Shown piece by piece: positions 48,684 to 60,900 of a DNA stretch of 64,000 nucleotides. Made by a program: the position numbers and the translations under genes. The stretch is taken from positions 70,225,080 to 70,289,079 of the forward strand of contig CM046452.1 of NCBI GenBank assembly GCA_025506515.1. The letters run 5' to 3'. The stretch comes from Flaveria trinervia (taxonomy: Eukaryota > Streptophyta > Magnoliopsida > Asterales > Asteraceae). A model generated the notes under the pieces. It ran no database searches. It saw only the letters and a program-made list of their open reading frames with translations, and had not been told where the DNA came from. How positions within the stretch are numbered: position 1 is the stretch's first letter; each line of letters starts with the position of its first letter.

Positions 48684-50919
48684 ATGGAGTGTAACAAAGA
48701 TGAGGCTCACAGGGCAAAGAATATTGCAGAAGAAAAGATGGCGAAAAATGACTTTGAAGGGGCACGGAAGATTGCATTGAAGGCCAAACATTGTTCCCTG
48801 GACTAGATAACATTTCCCAGCTGGTTACAGTTTGTGATATTCATTGTGCAGCTCAAAAAGTGATATATGGTGCTGGAAAAGATTTATATGGAATTCTTCA
48901 GGTTGAAAAGGTAGCCGATGAAACAACCATCCGGAAACAATACCGTAAACTTGCCCTTGCACTTCATCCTGACAAAAACAAATTTCCGGGAGCAGAAGCT
49001 GCTTTTAAACTTATTGGTGAAGCAAATATGATACTTTCAGATAAAGAAAAAAGGTCTATTTATGACATTAAGTGTCGAGAGCCCGCCAGACCTTCTGTTC
49101 CAAAGGTTCAAAACCGTCAAGGAAATCAAACTTCTTATGCAGGTCAACAGAAAAATTTCAAAAGTGGCTCGAGTTCTCAGTTTAATGGTGTGAATCATGG
49201 TCAACAATCAACAGCAAAGCCGAGCATACCATCAACATTCTGGACATACTGTCCGTTTTGTAACATTAAGTACGAGTATTACAGAGAATTTGCAAACAGA
49301 CCTTTGCGGTGTCAGCATTGCTCAAAACTTTTCATTGCTCTCGACATAGGTTCACAGAAGCCTGGTAAAGGGGCCAGTTTTGTGAACGGGAAGGTGCAGA
49401 GTGTAAATCTTGAATCCAAGCCTGTTTCGCAACAGAAAGAGGCTGGACTAAAAAAGGATGAAAGATTCCTTCTAATTTTGCACATAAGAAGACTGAAGAT
49501 ACTAGAATGAAACATGAAGGGGTCACAAAGCCAAAGGTTAATAGTGTAATGAAGCCAATGGAAACGGGATCTGCTAAAGGCACAAACAAAAAGAAAGGAA
49601 AAAATATGGAAGCAGAATCTAGTGAAATCAAATTTGATAGAAAGGAGGCGGCAGGTGTTGGAGTTAGTGGTGGTCCTGGTGCTAAAGGCACGAACAAAAA
49701 GAGAGGAAGAAAGAGGGCAGCAGAATCTAGTTCGACTAGTTCTGATGACGTAGAGGCTGCTGCTGGTGGAGTTGGTGGTGGTCCTAATGGTGACAATCTC
49801 AATCAGAGAAGATCTTTTCGACAAAGACAAGAAGTTTCATATGGGGAAGATGGTAGTGGTGAGTTTAGTCCTGAAAAAAGATCAAAACCAAGGAAATCAT
49901 CTAATGACATTGAAGATACGAAAAAGGAAGATGCTTCTGGTTGTGTGGATAAATCTGATGCGGCACCTACTGAAGTCAGCACACCAAATGGCAAGTCAAA
50001 AGCGAACATAGAAGAGGCTGTTACACCTGACATTTATTCTGAGTCTGATTCAGACCCGGAGTTTGTAGAGTGTCCAGATCAAGAATTTACAAATTTTGAC
50101 AAGAATAAGGAGGAACATTGTTTTGCAGTTAACCAAATCTGGGCATGCTATGACTCTGTTGATGCCATGCCAAGATTCTATGCACAGATTAGGAAAGTTT
50201 ATTCCTTGAAGTTTAGGCTGCGATTCACTTGGTTTGAATCTGACCCGGATAACGAACTTGAAATTAAATGGGCAGAAGAAGGATTACCTGTTGGTTGTGG
50301 GAAGTATGTGCTCGGGGAAACCGAGGAAACGACTGATCGTCTTATGTTTTCTCATCAGATAGTAGCTAAGAAAGGTGCGAGGAAATCTTCATATGTCATT
50401 AGTCCCCAGAAAGGGGAAATTTGGGCTCTTTTTAAAGACTGGGATATTAAATGGAGCTTGGATCCAGAAAATCATAAAAAATACAAATTTGACATTGTAG
50501 AGATTTTAGAAGTTCATAACGACTATATATCTGTTGGTTTCTTGTTGAAAGTGAAAGGGTTTATTAGTGTGTTTCAGAGATCAATCCGGGCAGGAGCTGT
50601 TGAACATAAGATTCCATCTACTGAGCTGTTTAGATTCTCTCACTGTATTCCATCAACAACACTTACTGGTACTGAAAGAGCTGGTGTACCTGCTGGATCT
50701 TTTGAGCTGGATATGGCTTCTCTTCCAAATGACTTTGAAGACTATTGTTCCTATTCCTCTAATAACAATGTAAATACCGCTTCTGAATCACATGAAGAAA
50801 AAGTCAAACCCACTAAGAATATGGCAAATACTCCAAAGAAGCATATGAATGGTCTTGACAAGGATTTGCTTAAGCCTCGTCGGTCCCCGAGAGGTTTAAA
50901 GAGCCCGAAACAAGAATAA
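48684..50919 (+). CDS. J-domain protein with zinc-ribbon-like motif and DUF3444
   Basis: Large plant J-domain co-chaperone-like protein of the family that pairs an N-terminal DnaJ domain with a C-terminal DUF3444. Single coding exon, start MECNKDEAHRAKNIAEEKM at 48684, about 745 residues. J domain at about 67-128 with KDLYGILQVE and the HPD motif (about 95-97), needed to stimulate Hsp70 ATPase. A zinc-ribbon-like CPFC/CQHC pair lies near 190-213. A Lys/Ser-rich low-complexity middle follows, then DUF3444 at about 480-680 (IWACYDSVDAMPRFYAQI; GEIWALFKDWDIKW). The Lys/Arg-rich tail and middle suggest nuclear location (inference). Two single bases appear to be missing, at about 48785-48792 (after ALKAK) and 49459-49463 (an A-run). 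The partner Hsp70 and clients are unknown. Confidence 0.9.
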
Positions 50920-52463
50920 TCCAAATCTTGAAAACAAGGTCAGGACCCCCCATTCTAGTTATGTGAACATTAGATTTTGTCTTCTGTAGATTACATGATA
51001 TTAACTTGATCGTGCAGCGTTGATATGCGGCTTTTCTTTGCTGACATGGTGGCAGGATTTTGGGAAAAAAATTATTTTAAAAAACTATTGATTCTTCTGT
51101 TAAGTTCCATTAATCTTGACAGTAGCATTACAGCAGTGAGGGCTTGTGATGAAGCTTCAATCTTGACAAACTAAGGCCGGCTAGCTTTCTGGGCATTTTT
51201 AAGTCATTAGTTATGTAAAAGGGTTCAGAGAAATGCCAAACTCGATAATTTTGAAGTTAATAGTTTATGGTGTTAGTATTACCATTAATCATCCTATAGC
51301 AACCTCATGATTTGGTTATCCGTTTAATCTGACTCGAGGTAGGGTTTTAACAAGAGTTTTATTTGATCAAACCTTGTTATGAGCATCGGTTTTTTTTCTT
51401 CTAATGACCAAGTAGCATCACACTTACAAACCTTTGTATGTTGAGTTTTGATCCAAATCATGTTTCTTGTTTGGTCCAAAAGCCATGGTTTTTGCACCAA
51501 TGGAAACATAAATCACCATCGACATAAGCTTGTGAAAAGAATGAACTAAAAGGATCATTAGAAAATCAATTTGTTATTCGGGTTATTCATGTCTGTTTTA
51601 TGGTTGAGTTATAACTTATTTGTTAAAATTAAATTATCGCATAAACATCACATAAAAAAGTCGTATAAAGTGTTCAAATCACTTGTATATTTTATGAACA
51701 GTAACTTTGTATAGTTGGATAGGTTGTGCTTAATGACATTAAAGAAATTTCCACTTTTTAACAACTAAACTAACTGGATGGTTTGTGACCAACCGTTGAA
51801 TTATTAAAATCTAAATCCTAAAACATTGTCAACCAGATTTAGATGTTTTCATTTCGATTAAATGGCTGTATGTCACTTCTATTTTTAAGTGATATGGGCT
51901 CAGGGATATATGCTGTTATTTTGTTTTATTGTTGGGCCGAAGAGTTAAACATCCCTGCTGGTTGTGCGAGTCCAGGGTAGAGGTGTACATTTTGGTTTTT
52001 CCTTGAATCGATTTGTGTTCAAACTGGTTGTGTTCGAGTCCACAATGGTTAAAACTGGTTTTTGGTGAATCGGGTTTGAGGTCAAAGTTCAAACTAGCCT
52101 TGTCTAGGTCATGTTTGAAGTGAAAAATGACTAGTTTTTGAAGTGAAAAATGACCGGTTTGGTTTGTTTAACTAGGTCATGTTTGGTTTCAGCCAACACA
52201 TGCGTGATGATAATAAAATAAGAGAATTATCAAAATGCTCCTTATTCATTTGCTTTCCCCGAAAATGTCCCCCCTTTCATCAACTTTATCCCCTTGTAAG
52301 GAGGGGTGGGGTCGACGCTGATCGAATTGTTTGGTGACACGTGACCTTTATGCTCGCCGCCTATACGCTTGTGGGGACGGTGCCTGCACACGTGGACAAG
52401 TGCCGGTGCCTCTATGAATAAACCCTTGAGGTGGCCACACCTTGTTCACAGTTAGCTACCCAC
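50920..52463. other. Intergenic region after the J-domain gene
   Basis: Holds the 3' UTR of the J-domain gene (not delimited) and, at 51978 to about 52195, a decayed repeat starting TAGAGGTGTACATTTTGG, related in its end to the MITE at 46154. Otherwise no gene is seen. Confidence 0.45.
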
Positions 52464-53136
52464 TAGGGTTGCAAACGAACTGAACAAACGCGAACAAGGC
52501 TTTGTTTGTGTTCGTTCGTTAATAAATAAATTTGTTCATGAACACTTACCGAACAAGATTCTTTGTCCATGTTCATGCATTAGGAAAATAAATATGTTCA
52601 TAAACTGTTCACGAACACTTATAAACACAAATGAACATAAACAAAAGCAAACTAACACAATTGTTTATGAACATGACCGACAGAAAGAAGTTCATAAACA
52701 CAAACGAACACAAACAAACACAAATGATTATAAATATATTTTAGAATAAAATTTAAATTTTTTATTACAAACATTACTCAAAATTATTAAAAAATAAATA
52801 AGTAATTAACATAAATATAAGATAATACTTGATATAATAGCCATAAACATAGCTGACACAAAAGTTAAGAATATAAACTAACACATTAATGAACATAAAT
52901 GAACAGATTATTTAACATTAACTAACAAACGTTAACGAATATAAATGAACACATCATCTAACGTTCATGAACATAAATGAACAAACACAGCTTTGTGTTT
53001 ATGTTCATTTGTTTAACTAAACGGACACAATTTTCTTGTTCTTGTTTGTTCATTACTAAACGAACGAACATAAATGAACTTCCCACCGAATGGTTCACGA
53101 ACAGTACGCTGAACGTTTAGTTCATTTGCAGCCCTA
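52464..53136. mobile_element. MITE-like inverted-repeat element (GAACA-rich)
   Basis: The ~673-bp segment has ends TAGGGTTGCAAACGAACT and AGTTCATTTGCAGCCCTA (inverted, two mismatches). Its interior is rich in GAACATAAATGAACA-like strings in both orientations, so much of it can fold as a hairpin. No coding capacity. A clear target duplication was not found. Confidence 0.65.
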
Positions 53137-53145
53137 GCGCCACCC

Positions 53146-53539
53146 AGTGTTGCAAAAATCAGGATTAATCGCCGATTAATCGGGAATCGACCCATCACCT
53201 AGGAATTTTTGCCTAATCGGGCAATTAATCACTAGGCGATCAACGGAGGTCAAAATCGGACCTAGGCAGTCTTAATCGGCCAAAAACCTGTAATTCCGGC
53301 AAAATTCCGGTAGGGTTCCGGCAACCTTCGCCGGAAGGTCAAAAATTCCGGCCAAATGTGTTAATTTATATATAATACTCAACTTTTTTTAAATTAATTT
53401 TGCATATAAAAATATGTGTATTTATATTAAAACTGAAAATTATATATAAAACTCCTAATCTGATTAATCTCGATTACTCCCGATTAATCGCTAGTCCCTA
53501 TCTCGCTGCCCGACTAGCGCCTAGCGATTTTTACAACTT
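53146..53539. mobile_element. MITE-like element with GATTAATCG repeats
   Basis: The ~394-bp segment starts AGTGTTGCAAAAATC and ends GATTTTTACAACTT (imperfect inverted repeats). It contains many GATTAATCG and CCGGCAAAATTCCGG strings. The flanks GCGCCACCC (53137-53145) and GCGCCTACC (53540-53548) match at 7 of 9 positions, suggesting a 9-bp target duplication of Mutator type. Confidence 0.6.
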
Positions 53540-54104
53540 GCGCCTACCTATACAGTATAGGTGCCTTTCTGTGCATGTGCTTCTATAGGCGGTCGCTCAT
53601 ACAATACAGGTGCCCGCTTCAAGCCCTCCACCCTTTCTATACATATTGGTCTTTAATATTTTTGTTTTTAAATTGTTTTATTTCTGTTTTAGAAAAAAAT
53701 TATATCTTTAAAAAAATATAAATCAATGGTTTTTTTTCCTTTAATTTGACTCAAACCTCCTAACATTATTTGCAAGTCATTTTCACTTGAGAAAATTATT
53801 AATACTAATCAAATTGTGCTAAAAACTTATTAACACTAACCATGTCCGCTGTGTGTATAGCACTTACAAAAAATGCTTGCAAATGCTTATTGCTAATAAT
53901 TATAGAGTATTGAATGTGGTTAATAAATGTGCATGTACCTGCCTTTGAGAGTTGGTTGTGATTTCTATAGTGATTTTATTATTTTATGTCTTATGAGTAA
54001 GATATGTTCAATCGAATATGTAATATATAATAACATTACTGATAATCTTAAAGGGTCACATGAATTTTCTTTTTAAAAATAGGTTTCATGAATAAGAATG
54101 CCTC

Positions 54105-54976
54105 TTTAGGTGCTGTTTGATGAAGTTTTTCACAAATGAGATTATCAAAGGTGATGGATTGTATTAAAAAATAAGGTGACTTAGATATGTGGTGTGTTTA
54201 GTCACGAACTCAATATATATCTCAATATATACAAAAGATTTTAAACTATCGAATCAAAATTAACACTAACAATAAAAAAGGGAAGTGCCAATGGCCCGCT
54301 CCGGCCCTAGAGAAGCTCTGGCCATGAACGTGTTGTTGCGTGCCCAGGAGCAGTCATCATTTGTAGTACCGATTAGTACATTTGTGTAAGAACCATCATT
54401 AATAGCCAATTGATGTCTTGTGACTTCAGCTGTCATTTTTTTCTTTTCTCCAAGTATGAGGCTATTTGATAACTTCTGAATGATTAAGTGTTGTACCAAT
54501 AAGAGGGAACCATTAAGAGGTCTGAAACATTAAGAGCTAGTATATCGTTTAACTATTCAAAAACAAATGTCTGATCAATTCAGATAATTTAATCATTCAG
54601 CATTAGACCACTTAAGCATTCAGCATCAGTATAATGCTTAACTATTCAGAGGTAAATCTTTTAACCATTCAGACATCTGTTCGCGAAACAAACAATCTGA
54701 ACCCTTAAATGTTGAACCATTAAAAGATTGAATATAAAACTACCAAACAGCCTCTACTATCACATGTGATTTTTCTAAAAAATAATTACTTATAGGTTGT
54801 GGTTGTGGTTGTCGTCAAATGGATTTGATAAAATTGTACCGATTGGCATTACAATGGTGGTCTCCCCTTACAAATGGTACTCTACAACACGTCACATATT
54901 TTTTAAATACAATCCATTGCCGTTACAAACGGTGATAACCCCACTTGTGAAAGACTTCGTCAAACAGCCACTAAAG
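54105..54976. mobile_element. hAT-like MITE (outer), carrying a second MITE
   Basis: The ends TTTAGGTGCTGTTTGATGAA and TTCGTCAAACAGCCACTAAA form long imperfect inverted repeats that extend inwards for about 50 bases (CACAAATGAGATTATCA versus TAACCCCACTTGTGA). The interior is interrupted by the element at 54459-54756. Confidence 0.65.
54459..54756. mobile_element. hAT-like MITE (inner, nested)
   Basis: The ~298-bp segment starts AGGCTATTTGATAACTTC and ends AACTACCAAACAGCCTC. Its interior is made of short repeats such as CCATTAAG and CATTCAG. The ends resemble the MITE in PNG1 intron 8, suggesting the same broad family. Confidence 0.6.
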
Positions 54977-55158
54977 TGAAGTATTCTTACGCATGAAACT
55001 CATTTTTTTAAAATATCCATGTTACACACTAAATAACTTTATTGAATACGCTTCGATGCAAACGTTAAACCTTGCAAAGGTTAAACATATTATCATTTTG
55101 GTGAAATGATAACTAACATTGTAATAAATCTTTAATATTAACTATTATCATCTGATGA

Positions 55159-55159
<1 letters not shown>

Positions 55160-55209
<50 letters not shown>
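55160..55209. repeat. (AAT)n microsatellite
   Basis: About 16 uninterrupted TAA/AAT units. Confidence 0.95.
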
Positions 55210-56400
55210 TCATATAAGTTGTCAAGTGTAATCCAAGATTTATAATTGAGATTTGTTGCAAGTTAATTAAACGTCACTCATTCGTTTTAGTTATTTTTTA
55301 GTTATTTTTTGAACAACAGTGACTCGAACACCCTGACCACCCTAGCAAATGAATCTTCCTTTCGTCCAAAGAACAAACGTGTTGACCTGACTCACCCGTC
55401 AGGTGGAAACCCACTATAAAAAAAACTCACTGACTCAATCCAATTTCAAAACAAATTGTATACTCCAACAACTCATAAAATCCTATTTGGAAAATAATGT
55501 GACTACTACTTAATCAGAAGGCTAGATGATATTTATTCGTGTTAATAGTTGGACATTTATATGGTCATATGATTTTGTTATATGATTTATGACTTCATTT
55601 GGTTAAAGATATATAGTTTAATGTTAATTAAATTTATATTGAAACTAAAATAGAAATAAACATGCCGTAACAATAAATTATTGCATTGTTATGAAAAAAC
55701 ACTTGGGAAATATATTATGTTTAACCACTGGGTTATTGCCGAAAGTGGCGCAAGATTAGTTTTGAATAAAATTAAAGGAAAATGTCACAGAATAGTAACC
55801 AAGTTTCAAAAGTGTTTTAATTTAATCGCTCATGCATATTTTTCTTAAATTGGACCTACAAACGATCAAATCGAGTCATTACCAAATTTTATTATTACAA
55901 GAAAGTAATGATGGAAAAGACATGAGAGTTAGAATTTTCAATATATAAAGTTATATTTAAAAATTAAAAAAACATCTTAATTATGAAAAAAAATAAAAAA
56001 GTGCCTAAAATTTACGTCAACGTTCTATATCAGCATTAAAAGATAGAAAAAAAATATTTTTAAATGAATCAAAAAGTATAACATGTTAAAAAATATGTTA
56101 TGACTTTTAATTTGTATAAAATATAAAAATGAGTGATCTAATTGGAACACTTTTAAAACTTGAGTTACTTAATTGAAACACTTTTGAAAGTTGGTTACTA
56201 TTTTACAAAGTTACCCCTAAAATTAATATCAAAATATAGGTAGAAGTAAGCACGCTACAACAGTTCATTTGAACTTATAAAATTTATGTTGTGAATGGGT
56301 AGGGTGTAATAAAGTTTATATCAAAACATAATAAATAAGCCCATCACAAAACCACCATCTTTTATAAGTTTCAAGATAAAAATAAAATTCTTCTAAAATA
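55210..56400. other. Intergenic, no gene seen
   Basis: AT-rich sequence without supportable coding or RNA features. Confidence 0.5.
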
Positions 56401-56449
56401 ACTTTAATATTAAAATAATCAAGCTTCAGTTTGAAAGGCTTATGCTATC

Positions 56450-57490
56450 GTATTGTGTTTTGGTTATTGCAGGGTCGGTTTTGTCACTTAACACTTGGTT
56501 TTTCTCTCAAACTCACTTAAGTTACATTCAAATCAGATGAAGCAAAGTCTATTCTAAGAGTTGATAGTAATATAATGAGTAATAAAGAACACAAAGATAA
56601 TTTTCAAGATACTTATATATATTGCTTCTTAATTCAAAGTGTTACAAGACTCATACAAGCATGAGATTATGAGTTACAATGAGAAACTATATATAATACT
56701 ACCTATAGCCGGATACTTTGATACCAGTTGAAATCCTCTAAATAAAGTAGATACTACAAAGCTATAGTTTAAGGTATCTTAGATAAAGTCTTATTTAAGA
56801 TATGGTAGTCATGACATGTTCATAACTTAACTTTTATCACTAACTAAAGTTGATAACTTGTACTAACATAAAATGTGAACAGTGGAATAAAATATAGCCA
56901 ACTACATGGCATTTTGAGAAAACGCCATGTAGTATCAGAGGTTTGCAGCAAAGTGTCAGAGACCATACTTATGTCCACTAGTTCATAGCAGTATCTTCCG
57001 AATGTTAAATGGCTTCGGAAGAACAAGTACTTCCGAAGCCACTTATACTTCGGAAGATGCAACTTCTTCTGAGGCTTGATGGACTTCTTCTGTTCTTCAT
57101 ACTTCGGAAGTTCAGTTCTGTTCTATTCTTCTTGATCTACGGAAATGAGCACTTGTCTTCTGAAGTAGAGTTTGTCTTTGGAAGTAAAACTGTTACATTG
57201 TCTTCGGAAGAACTCTATTTTCTTTGGAAGTCCCATACTTAGCTTCGAAAGTTCTTTGTAAGTTGCACCAAAATTTGTATAAGTGATTTGGTTTTGGTTG
57301 CACCAGCCTTTCTTTTGATCCAACAGTTACTTTAAAATCTATCATGCTTGAAATCTCTTTTGTAAAAATTAAGCATGTGAAATTATGCAATTATATAATT
57401 CAACATGCTTTAATCTCTACAAAGATTTCAAGCATGTACAATTATATATAGTTTCTTTATCTTATGTACTTCATATTAGCTCATCAAAAA
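56450..57490. repeat. Probable solo or decayed LTR with CTTCCGAAG palindromes
   Basis: No pol or gag is present. At 56995-57250 there are about ten copies of CTTCGGAAG/CTTCCGAAG and one-base variants, a 9-10-base palindromic motif, in a setting like the palindrome-rich LTRs of Sireviruses. Inverted strings AAGCATGT(G/A)AAATTATG and TTCAAGCATGTACAATTAT lie near 57370-57450. The exact LTR ends and a target duplication could not be fixed, so the call rests on the palindrome array. Confidence 0.4.
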
Positions 57491-57954
57491 CTTATCAACG
57501 CTCCGCATTACGTTGATTTAATGTAAAAAACAAACACCACGAACTATTAGTTAAATAAACAGTTAAATAATTTGTTAAATTTTGCTTTTATACGTTTTCT
57601 GAAATATTATATTTCAAAGGTAGTAAGAGGGAAGATTTTTTTTTTGGAAAACTGAAACCTAAAACAGTTAAAAGATTATTATAAACAAATCAAATATTAT
57701 CTATAGTAGTCTGATTAGAGATCCATCTTAGATAACATTTATGATAATAAATATTAAATAAAAAATAAAGAGATAATCAAGAGTTGGTACAATATAAATT
57801 CTGTCTGTCTACAAATATACACCAGAATGTATCCAAACAGTGAGCATCCCATGAACTCATATCAGAAACTCTTCATCTGATTTTGAACTCCAGGATCTCT
57901 TTGTTATCAATCAATATATTTAATCACAAATCAACTGATTTTCTTCTAAATCAA
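57491..57954. other. 3' flank of the dehydratase/dehydrogenase gene
   Basis: AT-rich sequence without coding potential; probably includes the 3' UTR of the minus-strand gene ending at 57955. The poly(A) site was not determined. Confidence 0.45.
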
Positions 57955-60900
57955 CTAAAACTTTGATAAAACTATCTCTCTCATGAATTCTTCAGGTGCT
58001 GCAGCAAACAAACAAACATAGAAGCAATGTCTCAGATATAAAACACAAAACAATATATTCTTTGTGGTTTGTTTTATATGAACTTTACTCCTAAAGCTAT
58101 ATAAAAAGACACAATTGTTTCAATAGTGGAGCTCATGAAGATATATTTTTTGTTGAAATTTCAACCTTCTAACCGAAAAGTGACATCAGGGGGCAAAAGA
58201 TGATCGAAACCATGAGATCATCAATTTATTTGTAAAGAGATAACAGGTGTTTGTGATTTGAAATTGTCTGAAAGTGGAATCTATTACAAAAATTTGACTG
58301 AAATGGAAGTACCTTTGCCACCAGTGAAAAGATTGAATTGCCCAATTGCTTGCCGAAGGAACATCTCAACGCCACTAACAATTATGGCGCCAGCAGCCTC
58401 GGCGTCTGCTAAAAGTGTAGTTTTCCTAGGCGTATAAACAGCGTCAAAGACGACAGAGTAATCTCTCAAGGTTTCCTAATATGACAAAAAGAAAACATTT
58501 TTTGTCAATAATAGAACACCAACAAGAAAATTACAAGTTTAGAGGGATAACTATTATTACGATAACAAACCTTTGAAACAGGGATTCGGTTTTTATTTGG
58601 TGCATCCCGATGGGTGTTGCATTGGCGAGGACTGCACCTTTTTCTGGTTGGAAGTTAGTCAACTCTTCAAATGAACGAGCTTCGCCCGACACTGCTAGAG
58701 CTAGTGATTGTGCTCTATCTGTATAAACAAACAACATAATATTAATTCACTATTCACCAGGTACATAAACTTAAATCATGTTGACAGCAAGAGTATTATT
58801 GCTGTAAATTTTGATATGTTATGACTTTCAAAGTCAAACATTTATGGTTGATAATTACATATACACACCGTAGTCAATATCAAAAACTATAACTCGGGCT
58901 CCCCTACTTTTGGCACCATATGCCAAAGCTTTCCCTGCACCACCAGCACCAGCCAGCACAAACTGTTTCCCGGTAAGAGGAGAAGGGAGGATGCTTCTCC
59001 ATTTACAAGACCTCGAGCTGCAGTTAAACCATGGTTAGTTATTTAAAGCAAAAAGTAACATCATATGAGCAAATTTCTAACACGACATCAACCAAATATG
59101 AATTTTGCACGGTCAGTTTGGGAGGTTTTAACACAAATACTATTGACATAATTTTAAGTACCTTTCAGAGCATCCTCAATTGCAGTTATAGAAGCTTCAC
59201 AATCTGTATTATAGCCAATGAGTTTCCCATCACTATGCCTTTTTACAATAGTGTTAACCGCGCCTATAGACTGGAAAAGGATACAAATTTGGTTACAAAG
59301 GAACCTACAATTCATAAGTTATGAAAAAACTAATAATGTAGGCAAATTAAAATAAAATGTAATTTTGTAAGATGTTGCTCTCAACCTGAGCTAGAGGATG
59401 GACTTCATCACAAAATTCCATCACTGCTTCCTTGTATGGGATTCCAACACTTCAAGTAAATGATCAAGGAAAATAGTGTCAAAATATAAAACTGAAACAA
59501 CGGTTTGTTTGCTGATACCGGTTTCAAAAATCAAAACTGGCACTACTTGACGTATATTTTTCTTCAATTTTTTTATAACCGTGAGAACCCCTCACCGGCA
59601 ATTCATATGGCTCACCAATACCCAGCTAACGAGTGATATCGGGTAAATAGCATCTTGTGCTGGGTAGGTGGCCTTCAAGGGGTTAAAATGTTAGTGTCAA
59701 CATGTATGAACATACACATACCTGTAACCAGCAAAGTCAGGACTTCCATAAACATTAAAGAACTGCTTAAGATCATCCACAAACATTGGAACATAAACAC
59801 CATTGAAGCCGACATGTCTGAAAGTAGGATTATGCAAAATAGGACCTTTGCTATGGCTAACTGGCTTTGAGATCAGCCCAAACACTTTTGTATCTGCATC
59901 AATATTCTCAACTCCATATGCTTCTCTAAGGCTGGCAAGAGTTGGTAGACCAGCCACTTGATTTCCTTCAATTGACCCATACACTAAAGCACCACCGAAT
60001 TTTGGACCTAGTAATTGACTAATTAGCCCCCGCTCCCCGGTTGAGTATGCAATTAAAGGTACCTGCAAAGATGCAAACATACATGAGTCTTCAAATGCAA
60101 TGATTCCTGAGGTTGGGTAATGGGTCAATAGTTTTTATTAAGATATTTGACAAAGGTGAACATGAACTCTTTCCTCAGTCCATTTCCATGTATGTTGGTA
60201 TTCTATAAATTATTTTTTATAAAATTGTACCTGGCAATGTGAAAGCAAATGAAAAATTCTTGATAGTTCTGTGATATCAGTTGCACTTGTAACAAGTTTG
60301 ATGATATGTGCACCAGTAGATTGCATTCTTGTTACTAAATGGCTTAAATCTTCCTTCAAAGATGTGATTCCATCCACAAAACAAGATACAATTATCTTGC
60401 ATTTGCTTTGTTGATTAAGCTTGTGTTCTTCCATGAAATCAGAAGCTACCTGAGTAAGTTAAATAATATCCAAGTATTAAGATTCTTTGGAATCTTCAAT
60501 GTTAAAAGATGTTATGATATGTTGATATCTATGTGTGCAAAAAGTACATTGATATTCTCTAGCTTCCACTGTTTTTATCTTTAAACCCCTTAAAGGTCAA
60601 ATGTCTAGAGCAAGTTACATTTTAATGGTCCCACTGGTCAAATATCTGTGACTTTTTCGGCTACGGGTTCTCATGATTATAATTAAAAGGATTTTTAATT
60701 ATCAATACCTGAAGCTCCAAGTCAATATAATCCGCTCCTAATTCTTTAGCAAGTAAAAGCGCTTCTAGCCTTGACTTCTCATCACCATCATACAGACCAC
60801 CATCCCATTTTGGTCTAACAGAAAAAAAAAAAATTTAACTTATCAAATTGTCCAAGTGGAATTTATACCAAATGCAAGAAACAAAGGGGGAGAATGTTAT

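Noticed and set aside
49312..49830. Long minus-strand frames opposite the J-domain gene
   Set aside because: They are shadows of the plus-strand coding sequence, with composition expected of antisense to a Lys/Ser-rich protein.
57009..57242. Open frame across the CTTCCGAAG cluster as a gene
   Set aside because: Open frames occur on both strands because of the palindromes, and the product has no domain.
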